DNA of 64,000 nt, from NCBI GenBank assembly GCA_964393825.1, contig CAYMUY010000005.1, positions 60,624 to 124,623 of the forward strand, written 5' to 3'. The DNA comes from PFJX01 sp964393825 (GTDB lineage: Bacteria > Pseudomonadota > Gammaproteobacteria > Burkholderiales > Thiobacillaceae). Shown piece after piece: positions 18,519 through 27,641 of this stretch. The translations under genes and the position numbers were made by a program. The notes below the pieces were generated by a model. The model saw only the letters and a list, made by a program, of their open reading frames with translations. It made no database searches and was not told the origin of the DNA. The stretch's first letter is position 1; the number at the start of each line of letters is the position of its first letter.

Positions 18519-20788
18519 GCGGCGTCCTCCGACGCGGCTGGTGTGGCATGAGAAGCGGGCCAGCGCGGCAGTTCCAGGATCAGGACGGCACCCTGGTTGC
18601 GGCCGGGACTGGAAAGCCGGATGGCGCCGCCGGCGTCCTGCGCGAACAGGGCGGTGGCGTGAAGACCGAAGCCACTGCCGCGTTCCTTGGTGGAGTAGCC
18701 ATGGCGGAACAGGTGCGGCTGCTGCTCCGCCACCACACCGACGCCGTTGTCCTCGACAAGCAGGCGTACCCGGCCGGCCTCCCCCGCCTCCGTCCGGACC
18801 TCGATGCGGCCCGCGACAGGCTCGACCCGCTGCCGTTCCAGGATCGCCTCATAGGCATTCTTGAATACATTGACCAGGGCCTGGATCAGCTGATTGCGCG
18901 ACAAAGCAACCAGACCCAGCGCGGGATCGACCCGGACCTCGACGGTAATGCCGTGACGACTGAAATGGTCGCCCTGCATGGCCAGGGCATCGCTGATCGC
19001 AGCGCCGAGGTCGAAGGTGGACACCGCCGTGCCGGGCAAGGCGGCGGCCTGCTGCAGACGCACGATGTCGGCGATATGGCCGATGCCCGCGGCGATGCGC
19101 CTGCCGCGCGGCGCCAGGGTCTCCTCTCCAAGCTTTTCGATGGCGCTTGCCGCCTCGCGCAGAATCGCCCGCCGCCGCTCGGGATCGACGTCCGCCCTCT
19201 CGGCGCCGCGCCGCAACAGCGTCGCGACCCGGCCCAGATCCAGCGCCGCTCGGGCCACCAGTTCGGCGTCGTTTGCCACCGAGGTGATGGCGTTGCCGAT
19301 GTTGTGCAGCACGGAAACGCTCATCTCCGCGACACCGGCCTGGAAGGCGGCATAGCGTTCCAGTTCCTCCGCCCGCCGTCGCCCGCTGATGTCCTGCACC
19401 ACCGCGACGTGGCGGCTGGGCGGCGCACCAGGTGGCCACAGGGGCGTGACCGAGAGGTTGACCCAGACCGTGGTGCCGTCCTGGCGCAGATAACGCTTGT
19501 CCATGTTGAAGCCGCGACTTTCCCCGGCACGCAGGCGCGCCATCTGCTCCAGGTCGGCGCTCAGATCATCCGGGTGGGTGATGTCCATGAAACGAGTCGC
19601 GATCATGGCCTCGGGCGACATTCCGACGATTTCGCCATAGCGGCCATTGACGCGCAGGAAGGCCCCGCTGGTGCTGTCGATCAGGGCGACGCCGACACCG
19701 GCCTGCTCGAACATGGCGCGGAACATCGTCTCACTCTCGGCCAGCGCCCGCTCATTGTTCTTGCGCTCGGTGATGTCGTCGACAAGTTGCGCGAACTGAC
19801 CCGGCGCCGGCTGGTAGGCGGTGATGTCGAACCAGCGCCCGAGGCCCTCGACATAGCGTTCCATCCGGAGCGGCCGGCCCCGCAAGGCAACCTCGCCCAA
19901 CAGGCCAATCCAGTCGACGCTGTCCTGGGTGACGTGGGGGTAGAACTCGGTGACGCAATGATCGATCAGCTTGTCCGCTTCGAAGCCGGTCGCCTTCAGG
20001 TAGGCCTCGTTGGCGGCAAGCACGCGGAAATCGATCGGGTTGCCGGCCGCGTCGGTGACGATCTCCTGCAAGGCGAAGCCGCTTTGCAGATGCTCGAACA
20101 GGGTGCGATAGCGCGCCTCGCTGGCGGCCAGTTCCCGGGTTCGCTCGGCCACCAGGCGTTCCACCCCGGCATGGGCCATCTGCGCCCGCAGCCGCGCCAG
20201 GCTGAGGTCGGCGATCTGGCGGGCGAGGCCACTGATCAGGTGGAGGATGGCGGGCAGTTTTTCTTCCGAGACGATGGGCACTTCCGCCACCGCCTGGAAA
20301 TAGGCCTTGGCGTCGAAGCCGAACCGCTCCTGCTGTTGCTTGAAGAAGGCCGGGTCGGGGGGCTTGCGGAAGAACTGGCCGATGAACAGGTTGGCGATGT
20401 GCTGGCCATCGACGACGATGGGCGCGGCGCAATCGGTCAGGCCGTTGAGGCAGCCATAGATGGCGACTTGCTGACCGGCCTGCATCTCCCTGGAAAGCTG
20501 GGTATCGCTCTCCAGGCAGCGCGCCCGCGTGCCGGGGTTGTCGCGGTGGAACTCCACGCAAAGCCGCTGCCATTTCGATGACGCCAGCACCTTGCCATCG
20601 AGATCGATGATGGCCACCGGCAGGCCGGTGACTTCCAGGAAGTCCGCGAAGATCGTATCCATCATGCTGAAATCGATCAGCACGGCGAGATCGGCGCCGG
20701 GGGCGCCGGCATCGCTGGCGAGCGGAGCGCGCATCTGCTCGAGCAGGGACCCCTTGAGCAGGGCGGTGGAGGGTTTGCCCTCGCTCAT
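18515..20788 (-). CDS. Soluble sensor histidine kinase HK4 with PocR sensory domain and PAS domains
   Basis: 757 residues. The first 200 residues resemble the PocR ligand-binding domain, with conserved cysteines in LCVEFH, ARCLESD, YGCLNG and LTDCAAPI and a C-terminal FIGQFF segment. Two PAS domains follow (about 225-345 and 350-470). The phospho-acceptor helix is not the usual HEIRTP type: it contains VLHNIGNAITS with H495. The ATPase part has NVFKNAYEAI, EDNGVGV and GSGFGLHATALF. There is no receiver or HPt domain, so phosphate must be passed to another protein, plausibly a receiver of HK2, whose start overlaps this stop by ATGA. In known PocR domains small organic ligands or metal centres are suggested; the ligand here is unknown. 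Confidence 0.9.
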   Translation of the reverse strand: MSEGKPSTALLKGSLLEQMRAPLASDAGAPGADLAVLIDFSMMDTIFADFLEVTGLPVAIIDLDGKVLASSKWQRLCVEFHRDNPGTRARCLESDTQLSREMQAGQQVAIYGCLNGLTDCAAPIVVDGQHIANLFIGQFFRKPPDPAFFKQQQERFGFDAKAYFQAVAEVPIVSEEKLPAILHLISGLARQIADLSLARLRAQMAHAGVERLVAERTRELAASEARYRTLFEHLQSGFALQEIVTDAAGNPIDFRVLAANEAYLKATGFEADKLIDHCVTEFYPHVTQDSVDWIGLLGEVALRGRPLRMERYVEGLGRWFDITAYQPAPGQFAQLVDDITERKNNERALAESETMFRAMFEQAGVGVALIDSTSGAFLRVNGRYGEIVGMSPEAMIATRFMDITHPDDLSADLEQMARLRAGESRGFNMDKRYLRQDGTTVWVNLSVTPLWPPGAPPSRHVAVVQDISGRRRAEELERYAAFQAGVAEMSVSVLHNIGNAITSVANDAELVARAALDLGRVATLLRRGAERADVDPERRRAILREAASAIEKLGEETLAPRGRRIAAGIGHIADIVRLQQAAALPGTAVSTFDLGAAISDALAMQGDHFSRHGITVEVRVDPALGLVALSRNQLIQALVNVFKNAYEAILERQRVEPVAGRIEVRTEAGEAGRVRLLVEDNGVGVVAEQQPHLFRHGYSTKERGSGFGLHATALFAQDAGGAIRLSSPGRNQGAVLILELPRWPASHATPAASEDAA

Positions 20789-20910
20789 GTCAACGCCTCG
20801 TCATTCCCGGCGGTGGCCTTGGGCGGCCCCAGGGGCAGCGCCGGCAACCAGGCCGACAATGCGGCATACAGGGCTCGTGGGTCCACCGGTTTGCTGGCGA
20901 AATCATTCAT
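20785..20910 (-). pseudogene. Fragment of a receiver domain: remnant of a lost hybrid kinase gene
   Basis: A 41-codon frame starting at ATG 20910 reads MNDFASKPVDPRALYAALS and continues to a stop overlapping the PocR kinase start (ATGA, 20785-20788). It matches the last third of the receiver domains in HK1, HK2 and HK3 (each has EAGMNDFVAKPVDP followed by LY.A...WLP). The three codons just upstream, still in this frame, read E-A-G, as in the intact paralogues, but they belong to the final codons of HK3 in another frame. The best explanation is a recombinational deletion between related kinase genes that fused the HPt end of HK3 to the receiver end of another kinase. The ATG overlaps the HK3 stop (ATGAATGA), so a peptide could still be made. 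Confidence 0.8.
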
Positions 20911-23900
20911 GCCCGCCTCCGGCCAGGTGGGGTGCGATCAGCTCCAGCGCGGTGTCGAAATCGAAAACCTCCAGGGCCTGCTGGAAGGCGTCGAAACCGT
21001 CCCCCAGGATGAGCCGTAGCGTCGCCGCCTGCGCGTGACAGGAGTCGATGGCGCGGGTATCGCTGCGCGCCAGGAGGCGCTGCAACCCGGCAAGCACCTC
21101 CTCCCGTTGTGAGGCATCCGCCAGGGGCTTGTCCGGCGGCGTCCCGGTCACCGCTTCGACCGGCAACACGGCGATGTGGCCTATCGCTTCCGCCAGCGCC
21201 GTCTCCAGGTCGTGCAGCAGGGCGGGGGTCAGCGGCGGCGGGACGGCACCATCCCGCAGCGGTTTCAACGCCTGTTCCAGAGCCGTGGCCTGGCGTTGCA
21301 CATCGACCAGGCCCAGGGTGGCTGCCACGCCCTTGAGGGTGTGTGCCATGCGGTGTGCCTCCGGCACGGCTGCGGTTTCCAGGAGCCGGGCAATGTGGAA
21401 GGCATCCTGGTGATGCACCTCGACGAACCTGGCCAGGAGCTTGGCACATTTCTCCGGATGGCCGCCGAGGCTGGCCAGGCAGCGCCGGGAATCGAAGCCG
21501 GGCCACGACCCCGGAGTGGTTGCGGGTAGACTCGGCTCCGAACCGCTGGCGGCCGCCGGGATCGGTCGCGGCGAGGGCGCCACGTCCGGCAACCACTTGA
21601 GCAGGGCGGTGTAGAGCGCCTCCGGGTCCACCGGTTTGGCGACGAAGTCGTTCATGCCGGCTTCCAGGCAGAGGCGGCGATCCTCGTCGAAGACATTGGC
21701 GGTCATCGCCAGGATCGGTTTGTCGCGCCAGCCCGGCAGCGCGCGGATCGCCCGCGTGGCTTCCAGGCCGTCCATGTTCGGCATCTGCACGTCCATCAGG
21801 ATCAGTGCGGGATCACTCGATTTCACCTTCGCCAGCGCTTCGCGTCCATCCATCGCCGTATCGACCGCCAGGCCTACCGCGTGCAGCAAATCCAGCGCCA
21901 CTTCCTGGTTGACCAGGTTGTCTTCCGCCAGCAGCAGGCAGGTTCCGGCATGGCGCTCGCGCAGTTCCGCCTCCGCCACCCGTGCCCTTGCCGGCTTTTC
22001 CGCGCCATGGCCCCGGCCACGTTCCAGTCGGGTCGTGAACCAGAAGGTGCTGCCTTGCCCCGGTTCACTTCGCGCCCCCGCCTCGCCTCCCATCATTTCC
22101 GCCAGGTGGCGGGTGATCGCCAGGCCGAGGCCGGTCCCGCCATAACGGCGGGTCGTGGAGGCATCGGCCTGCTCGAAGGCGGCGAACAACCGGGGCAGTG
22201 TTTCAGGCTCGACCCCGATCCCGCTGTCCTCGACTTCGAAGCGCACCAGCAACTGCTCCCCCCGCGTTTCCAGCAGTTTCGCGCGCAGGATGAGTCCGCC
22301 CCGTTCGGTGAACTTGACGGCGTTGCCGGCATAGTTGAGCAGCGCCTGGCGGATTCGTGTGGGGTCGCCGCGCAACCATTGCGGCACCTGATCATTCTCC
22401 ACCTCCACCCGCAGGCCCTTGGCCTGGGCGCTGTCCTGGATCAGCGAGCGGACATGATCGAGCACGTTGGCGAGGGTGAAGTCTTCCTGCTCCAGCCGCA
22501 GCTTGCCGGCTTCGATCTTGGACAGGTCGAGGATGTCGTTGATGATGGACAGCAGGTGATGGGCGGCGGCGCCGATCTTGGCCAGCCGCGCCGACTGGAT
22601 GGCGGTCACGCCATCACGCCGCAGCAGATGGGTCAGGCCGAGGATGGCGTTCATCGGCGTGCGGATTTCGTGGCTCATGTTGGCCAGGAAGGCGCTCTTG
22701 GCGAGATTGGCCGCTTCGGCCTGGCTCTTGGCCACCTGCAGTTCGCCGGTACGCTGCGCCACCAGGTCTTCCAGGTGGTGGCGGTACTGGTCCAGTTCCT
22801 CGCCCAGACGCTTCTTCTCGGTCACGTCTTCCTTCACCGCGACGTAGTGGCTGATCGTGCCGTCCACCTGCCGCAGCGGCGTGATGATGGCGAACTCCAC
22901 GTATTCGCCGCCATCCTTGCGGCGGTTGATGAACTCGCCTTTCCAGGCCTGCCCCTGGCTGAGCGCGGCCCAGAGCGATTCGTAGGTTGCCGGTGGCGTC
23001 TTGCCCGATTTCAGCGTCCGCGGGTTGCTGCCGATCACCTCCTCGCGGCGGTAGCCGGTGGCGGTCAGGAACGCTTCGTTCACATATTCGATCTCGGCAT
23101 CCAGGTTGGTGATGACGATGCTCTCCGGGCTTTGCTCCACCGCCTGGGCGAGCTTGCGCAACTGATCCTCGACCGCGCGCCGTTCCGTCACATCCATGGC
23201 CATGCTCATGACCAGGCGCCGACCATCCGGTAAGCGGCCCAGCGGCGCGGAGTTGAACTCCCAGATACGCGTACCCCCGGATCGGGTACGAATGGTGTAG
23301 TCACCCTCGGCTAAACGATGATCCAGACCGTAAAGCCGATCAATGTCCGCCTGTACGAGTGCTTTTCTTTCGCCATAGGCCCGTTCGGTCCAGTCATCGA
23401 TGGTGGTGAGTTCCTCAGGCGCATAACCACTGATTTCACACCATGAATGACTGGCCTGAAGAATCGCTCCATCTTCGGCATGCAGCAGGATGGGAAACGG
23501 CGAATACAACACCGCGCGGCGGAAGCGTTCCTCGCTCTCGCGCAGCGCCGCGTTGGCCGCCTCGGCCTGCTGGCGCGCGACGACGGCATCCTCCATCAGA
23601 TTCAGCGCCGCGAGCCGGGCCTGACGCTGTTCTTCCAAAGCGGTTTTCTGTGCCTCATGCAAGGTTGACTCGGCCTGCTTGCTCTCGGTGAGGTCATGGG
23701 TAATGCCGAGGACTTCCCTGACCTCGCCCTGCGGGTCGATCAGAGGGACACAGGTGATATGAAGGTAGCGCCTCGTCCCGTCCGGCAACACGAGTTCGCA
23801 GTCCAGCGCGCGCGGGCTCCGAGACGCGCGGACCTCCTTGAGCACGGGCAGATACAGCCCGTAAATTTCCGGCGGCCAGATTTCCTCCTCGTGCCTGCCG

Positions 23901-25420
23901 ATGAAGTCGGAGACAGGACGCCCGGTAATCTGGCGCGTGGCCTCGTTGATGTACTGGATTCTCAGGTCGCGGTCGTAAATCACAACCACATCCGGGATAT
24001 TCTCCAGCGCCCGCCGGAACCGATCCTCGCTTTCGTGCAGCGCCGCTTCCGCCCGCCTGCGTTCGGTGAAATCGAAGAACGTGGCAAGGAAATCCTCGCC
24101 CAGGGTGATGCCGGAAATAAGTATGGTGCGTTCCGTCCCATCCTTGCAGGTGACCCGGTATTCGATGGGCTTGATGTCCGTGCCGGTCGCAGCGGCGCGC
24201 GCCACGGCAGCATTCCAGGTCTCCAGCACCCAGGCACGATAGTCCGGGTCGGGATAGGCGAGCGGCCACCATTCGGCCAGGGTCGGCACATCGGTCTGGT
24301 CGTAGCCGAAGATCTCCACGAAACGACGATTGATATCCACCAGAACGCCATACTTGTCGACATAACACAGTGGCACCGGCGCTTCCTGGAACAAGCGGGC
24401 GAAGCGTTGCTCACTCTCGTGCCGGGTCGATTCGGCCGCCTTGTGCGCCGCCGACGTCCGTTCGAGCAACCCGCGCACCGCCGTGATTTCCCGGATATCC
24501 AGACATGCCTCCCCATTTGCCGGCATCTCCGCCAGCGCCGCCACCGACCGGCCTAGCCGGCGGCTGGCCAGTTGTCCACCCAGCACGCCGATCAGCGTCG
24601 CCGCCAGAATCGCCAGCGCCAGGCCGGCGGCTGCCGGGTAGAAGGGCGCCTGGTAGGCATCGCGCGGGATTTCCAGTTGCGCCGACCAGGGTGATAGCTT
24701 CGATTTGACGACGAAGCGCCCGGCCGCGTCGACATCCCGTGCCGGATTCAGCCCGGGCGGTGCGCGGCGGGCGATCACCCCACCCTCGCTGTCGAGCAGG
24801 CTGAGGGACCAGCCGTCGGGGAGCGACACCTGTTCCAGGCGCGCCTGGAACAATCGGGTTTCGAGAATGGACAGCAGCAGATGGGTGGAATGCCCACCCC
24901 GGGTAACCGGCACGGCGATGGCGACCAGAGGCTCCCTGGCGACCGGCCCGAACACGATATCGCCGACGGCGGGCTTGCCAGTCGCCAACGCCGTCGGCGC
25001 CGCCGCACGTCCCTTGGGCCGGGGCAGACTGGGCAAGAGGGTGCCGTAGGGCGCGCGGGTATTGAACACCATGCGCAGGTTCGTGTCGGCGAAGATGACG
25101 TGGCTGCCAAAGCTCTGCTGGATGCCACGCGCCTCCTGGTAGAGCGTTGGCCAGTGCGCGATGTCATCCACCAGGGGCGACTGGGCGATCACGCTCAGGG
25201 CCTTGATGCGCGCGTCGAGGTATTGGTCGATGGCCGTGGCAAAGTTTTTCGCCAGGTTGTCGGCGGCCAGATCTCGCTCCGCCTGCCGGGCGCGCACATG
25301 GTCGATGGCCAGGTACGCCGCCAGCACGACCAGGGGCAACACGCACAGCCAGATCAGGCGAGTGAGGAAGGTCCGCAGCGGGATGCCGGCGTGCGGCACG
25401 GGCGCCGATGCGTCGCTCAT
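20903..25420 (-). CDS. Hybrid histidine kinase HK3: periplasmic Cache-like sensor, PAS array, HisKA-HATPase-REC-HPt
   Basis: 1505 residues, the largest protein here. A first helix (about 14-35) leads into a periplasmic double-Cache-like domain (about 40-265), then a second helix (about 268-290) and about four PAS domains (340-870). HisKA has H917 in MSHEIRTPMNA; HATPase motifs are NAVKFTERG, EDSGIGV and GGTGLGLAITRHL. The receiver has D1210 in LMDVQMPNMDG and the HPt H1360 in AHTLKG. The gene start overlaps the stop of the membrane PAS sensor gene (ATGA, 25417-25420), suggesting the two act together. Its last residues (HLAGGGHE) run into a receiver remnant in another frame, so the original C terminus was probably altered by a deletion. 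Confidence 0.92.
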   Translation of the reverse strand: MSDASAPVPHAGIPLRTFLTRLIWLCVLPLVVLAAYLAIDHVRARQAERDLAADNLAKNFATAIDQYLDARIKALSVIAQSPLVDDIAHWPTLYQEARGIQQSFGSHVIFADTNLRMVFNTRAPYGTLLPSLPRPKGRAAAPTALATGKPAVGDIVFGPVAREPLVAIAVPVTRGGHSTHLLLSILETRLFQARLEQVSLPDGWSLSLLDSEGGVIARRAPPGLNPARDVDAAGRFVVKSKLSPWSAQLEIPRDAYQAPFYPAAAGLALAILAATLIGVLGGQLASRRLGRSVAALAEMPANGEACLDIREITAVRGLLERTSAAHKAAESTRHESEQRFARLFQEAPVPLCYVDKYGVLVDINRRFVEIFGYDQTDVPTLAEWWPLAYPDPDYRAWVLETWNAAVARAAATGTDIKPIEYRVTCKDGTERTILISGITLGEDFLATFFDFTERRRAEAALHESEDRFRRALENIPDVVVIYDRDLRIQYINEATRQITGRPVSDFIGRHEEEIWPPEIYGLYLPVLKEVRASRSPRALDCELVLPDGTRRYLHITCVPLIDPQGEVREVLGITHDLTESKQAESTLHEAQKTALEEQRQARLAALNLMEDAVVARQQAEAANAALRESEERFRRAVLYSPFPILLHAEDGAILQASHSWCEISGYAPEELTTIDDWTERAYGERKALVQADIDRLYGLDHRLAEGDYTIRTRSGGTRIWEFNSAPLGRLPDGRRLVMSMAMDVTERRAVEDQLRKLAQAVEQSPESIVITNLDAEIEYVNEAFLTATGYRREEVIGSNPRTLKSGKTPPATYESLWAALSQGQAWKGEFINRRKDGGEYVEFAIITPLRQVDGTISHYVAVKEDVTEKKRLGEELDQYRHHLEDLVAQRTGELQVAKSQAEAANLAKSAFLANMSHEIRTPMNAILGLTHLLRRDGVTAIQSARLAKIGAAAHHLLSIINDILDLSKIEAGKLRLEQEDFTLANVLDHVRSLIQDSAQAKGLRVEVENDQVPQWLRGDPTRIRQALLNYAGNAVKFTERGGLILRAKLLETRGEQLLVRFEVEDSGIGVEPETLPRLFAAFEQADASTTRRYGGTGLGLAITRHLAEMMGGEAGARSEPGQGSTFWFTTRLERGRGHGAEKPARARVAEAELRERHAGTCLLLAEDNLVNQEVALDLLHAVGLAVDTAMDGREALAKVKSSDPALILMDVQMPNMDGLEATRAIRALPGWRDKPILAMTANVFDEDRRLCLEAGMNDFVAKPVDPEALYTALLKWLPDVAPSPRPIPAAASGSEPSLPATTPGSWPGFDSRRCLASLGGHPEKCAKLLARFVEVHHQDAFHIARLLETAAVPEAHRMAHTLKGVAATLGLVDVQRQATALEQALKPLRDGAVPPPLTPALLHDLETALAEAIGHIAVLPVEAVTGTPPDKPLADASQREEVLAGLQRLLARSDTRAIDSCHAQAATLRLILGDGFDAFQQALEVFDFDTALELIAPHLAGGGHE

Positions 25421-27636
25421 GGCGCGCCCCCTTCGTCAGGCGCCCCCGATGCATCGAGGGACGCCAGCACATGGGGGGGCTCCCGGCCAAGTTCCCGTGA
25501 CAGTTCGTTGACACGACGCTTGAGCTCGATCATGACCAGCTCGCGCCCCACCGTGGCGCGGTTGAAGCGTTCCAGTTCCGCGTTGCGGGCTTTCAGCTCC
25601 TCTGCCTGCTGGCGCAGCGTGTCCTCGGCGGCCTTGCGTTCGCTGATGTCCTCGCCGGAGCTCAGGGTGCCGACGATGTCGCCCGCCTCGTCTCTGAAAT
25701 AGGCGTTGTGCCAGGCGATCAAGCATTGCCGGCCGTCACGACATTGCACGGTATTCTCGAAGGACTCCGCCGTCTTCAGTTCGCCGGCCATGATGCGCCG
25801 GAACACCGGGTAGACCTTTTCCTTCCCTTCCGGCTGCGGCAGGCAGGTTTCGAACCAGTTCCGTCCGAGCAATTCTTCTTCCGCATAGCCCAGCAGTTCA
25901 CAACCCTTGCGGTTGATCATGGTGACGCGGCCCGCATCATCGAGGGCAACCATAATCGTCTGCACGGTATCCAGGTAGTGCTGATTCCGATCCCGCTCCC
26001 GTTGCAGGGCCAGTTCCGCCTGGCGCCGTTCGGTGATGTCGCGGGCAACGCCGAAGAGGCCGATCACCCGGCCCTGGTCATCATGCAGCGGCCCCTTGGT
26101 CGCCAGGAAGGTGCGTTCCCCCTGCGTGGTGGCGAGCGTCTCCTCGTAGGTCCCGACCCGGTCCCCGGAGAGCACACGCCGGTCGTTGGCTTGCACGATC
26201 TCGGCCACGGCGGGCGGAAACAGCATCGTGTCATCCTGGTTCAAGGCTTCCTCGGCGGTCTTGCCGGTGATGCGCTCGGTTTCGCGGTTGAACAAAATAT
26301 AGCGGCCATCGAGATCCTTGGCGAAGATGGCATCGGTCGAGTTGTCGGCGATGCTGGCCAGCAGGTGGAGCGCGCGCAGCCGTTCCGCCTGGGATCGCCG
26401 CTCCCCCTGCACGACTTCCAGCTCCCTGCGCTGCCGCGACAGATGGAAACCGACGCCCAGCGCCAACAGGGCCAGCAGGCCGGCCAGGACCACCCAGGCA
26501 ACTTCGCGGTAGGCGTCGGCGTACAGCTCCGCCTCGTCGACCTTGGCCAGCACATAGCCGTCACCACCGGGTACGGCCCGGATCACGCCGAACACCGGCA
26601 CGCCCCGGTAATCCACGCCTTTCACCACTTGCCCGGGCTTCACCTCGCCCCGCAACAACTGCGCCGCCAGGATCCGGTTGCCCAGCAACGGGAGACGCTG
26701 CCTGGCGGCCGCATCAGGGCGGTAGCGCAGTGCGTTGAGGAACAGCACGTCATCGCCGTCGCGGCGGAACCAGACGACCTCGCCACTGCCACTGGGGTGG
26801 GGCCAGGTTTGCAACAAGGGGAACAAGCCCTCGGTCAGGTCGATGTGCAGCAGGACCACGTCGCCCCGGTTTGCCGCCGGCAGGGCGACCACGAAGTCGA
26901 GGTGCAAACGGCCGTTAGGGTCGCGATAGGGGCCGATGCGAACGGGTTGCCGTTCCGACCAGGCCCGGGTGGCGGCGCCGTGGATGGCGTCGGAAAGCAC
27001 TTCCGGGTGCAAGTCCGTGTCGGACAACAGCGGGGCGCCTTGCGCATCGCGCACCTGGGCGCCGTGAAAGCCGGTGTACTGGACGAATTCGCGCAGATCC
27101 TGCCGCAAGCGTTCGCGGCTTGCCGCATCCCCCCGGTGTCGCCACGACCGATAGTCCTCGCCGAGATGGCGGGAGCCGGCAATGAACCGGGCATCCTCAT
27201 CGCGCTCCCGCAGCCAGTCTTCCAGCTGCCGCGTTTTCAGGTCGGCGATGGCGCGCAACTCCACCCGTCCTTCCTCTTCCTGCTGCCGCAGTATGTGGGT
27301 GATGCCGGTCGCGGTGAGGGCGAGAATGATCCCCCCCAGCCATAACTCGGGCAGCCTGGACAACCCTGCGCGGCTTGGCGCGCCTGCCGCCATGCCGCTG
27401 GCTGGCACGGCCGGGCGCCCATCGCCGCGCAGCAGCAAGCGCCACAGGACCACGGCGGTGACCGCGACAAAACCCAGGCCCTTGAACATGCCAAGGAAAA
27501 CGAGCAACTTCGAGTCACTCACCAGCCCGTCCACCACCTGGTCGGAGAAGACGATCCAGGCCCCGCCCAGGAGGGCGTAATAGAGCGCGGCGTGCAGGGC
27601 GAAGCGGCGGGTTGCCGCAGGATCGGTGGTCGACAT
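25417..27636 (-). CDS. Membrane PAS sensor protein without catalytic output domain
   Basis: 739 residues. Two N-terminal helices (about 12-60), another near 98-116, a long periplasmic Cache-like domain (about 117-370), and a fourth helix near 375-395. Two PAS domains follow (about 415-540 and 545-665), and the protein ends in a helical coil with GRELVMIELKRRVNEL. That ending is common at the C terminus of PAS proteins, but here no GGDEF, kinase or methyl-accepting domain comes after it. The start of HK3 overlaps the stop by four bases. I infer that it is a co-receptor or signal-input partner for HK3 or the HD-GYP protein. Confidence 0.85.
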   Translation of the reverse strand: MSTTDPAATRRFALHAALYYALLGGAWIVFSDQVVDGLVSDSKLLVFLGMFKGLGFVAVTAVVLWRLLLRGDGRPAVPASGMAAGAPSRAGLSRLPELWLGGIILALTATGITHILRQQEEEGRVELRAIADLKTRQLEDWLRERDEDARFIAGSRHLGEDYRSWRHRGDAASRERLRQDLREFVQYTGFHGAQVRDAQGAPLLSDTDLHPEVLSDAIHGAATRAWSERQPVRIGPYRDPNGRLHLDFVVALPAANRGDVVLLHIDLTEGLFPLLQTWPHPSGSGEVVWFRRDGDDVLFLNALRYRPDAAARQRLPLLGNRILAAQLLRGEVKPGQVVKGVDYRGVPVFGVIRAVPGGDGYVLAKVDEAELYADAYREVAWVVLAGLLALLALGVGFHLSRQRRELEVVQGERRSQAERLRALHLLASIADNSTDAIFAKDLDGRYILFNRETERITGKTAEEALNQDDTMLFPPAVAEIVQANDRRVLSGDRVGTYEETLATTQGERTFLATKGPLHDDQGRVIGLFGVARDITERRQAELALQRERDRNQHYLDTVQTIMVALDDAGRVTMINRKGCELLGYAEEELLGRNWFETCLPQPEGKEKVYPVFRRIMAGELKTAESFENTVQCRDGRQCLIAWHNAYFRDEAGDIVGTLSSGEDISERKAAEDTLRQQAEELKARNAELERFNRATVGRELVMIELKRRVNELSRELGREPPHVLASLDASGAPDEGGAP

Positions 27637-27641
27637 GACGA

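Noticed and set aside
11042..25420. Long near-repeated DNA as mobile elements
   Set aside because: The similar blocks are coding parts of paralogous kinases (PAS, HisKA, HATPase, REC) with no transposase or terminal repeats; duplication by recombination explains them.
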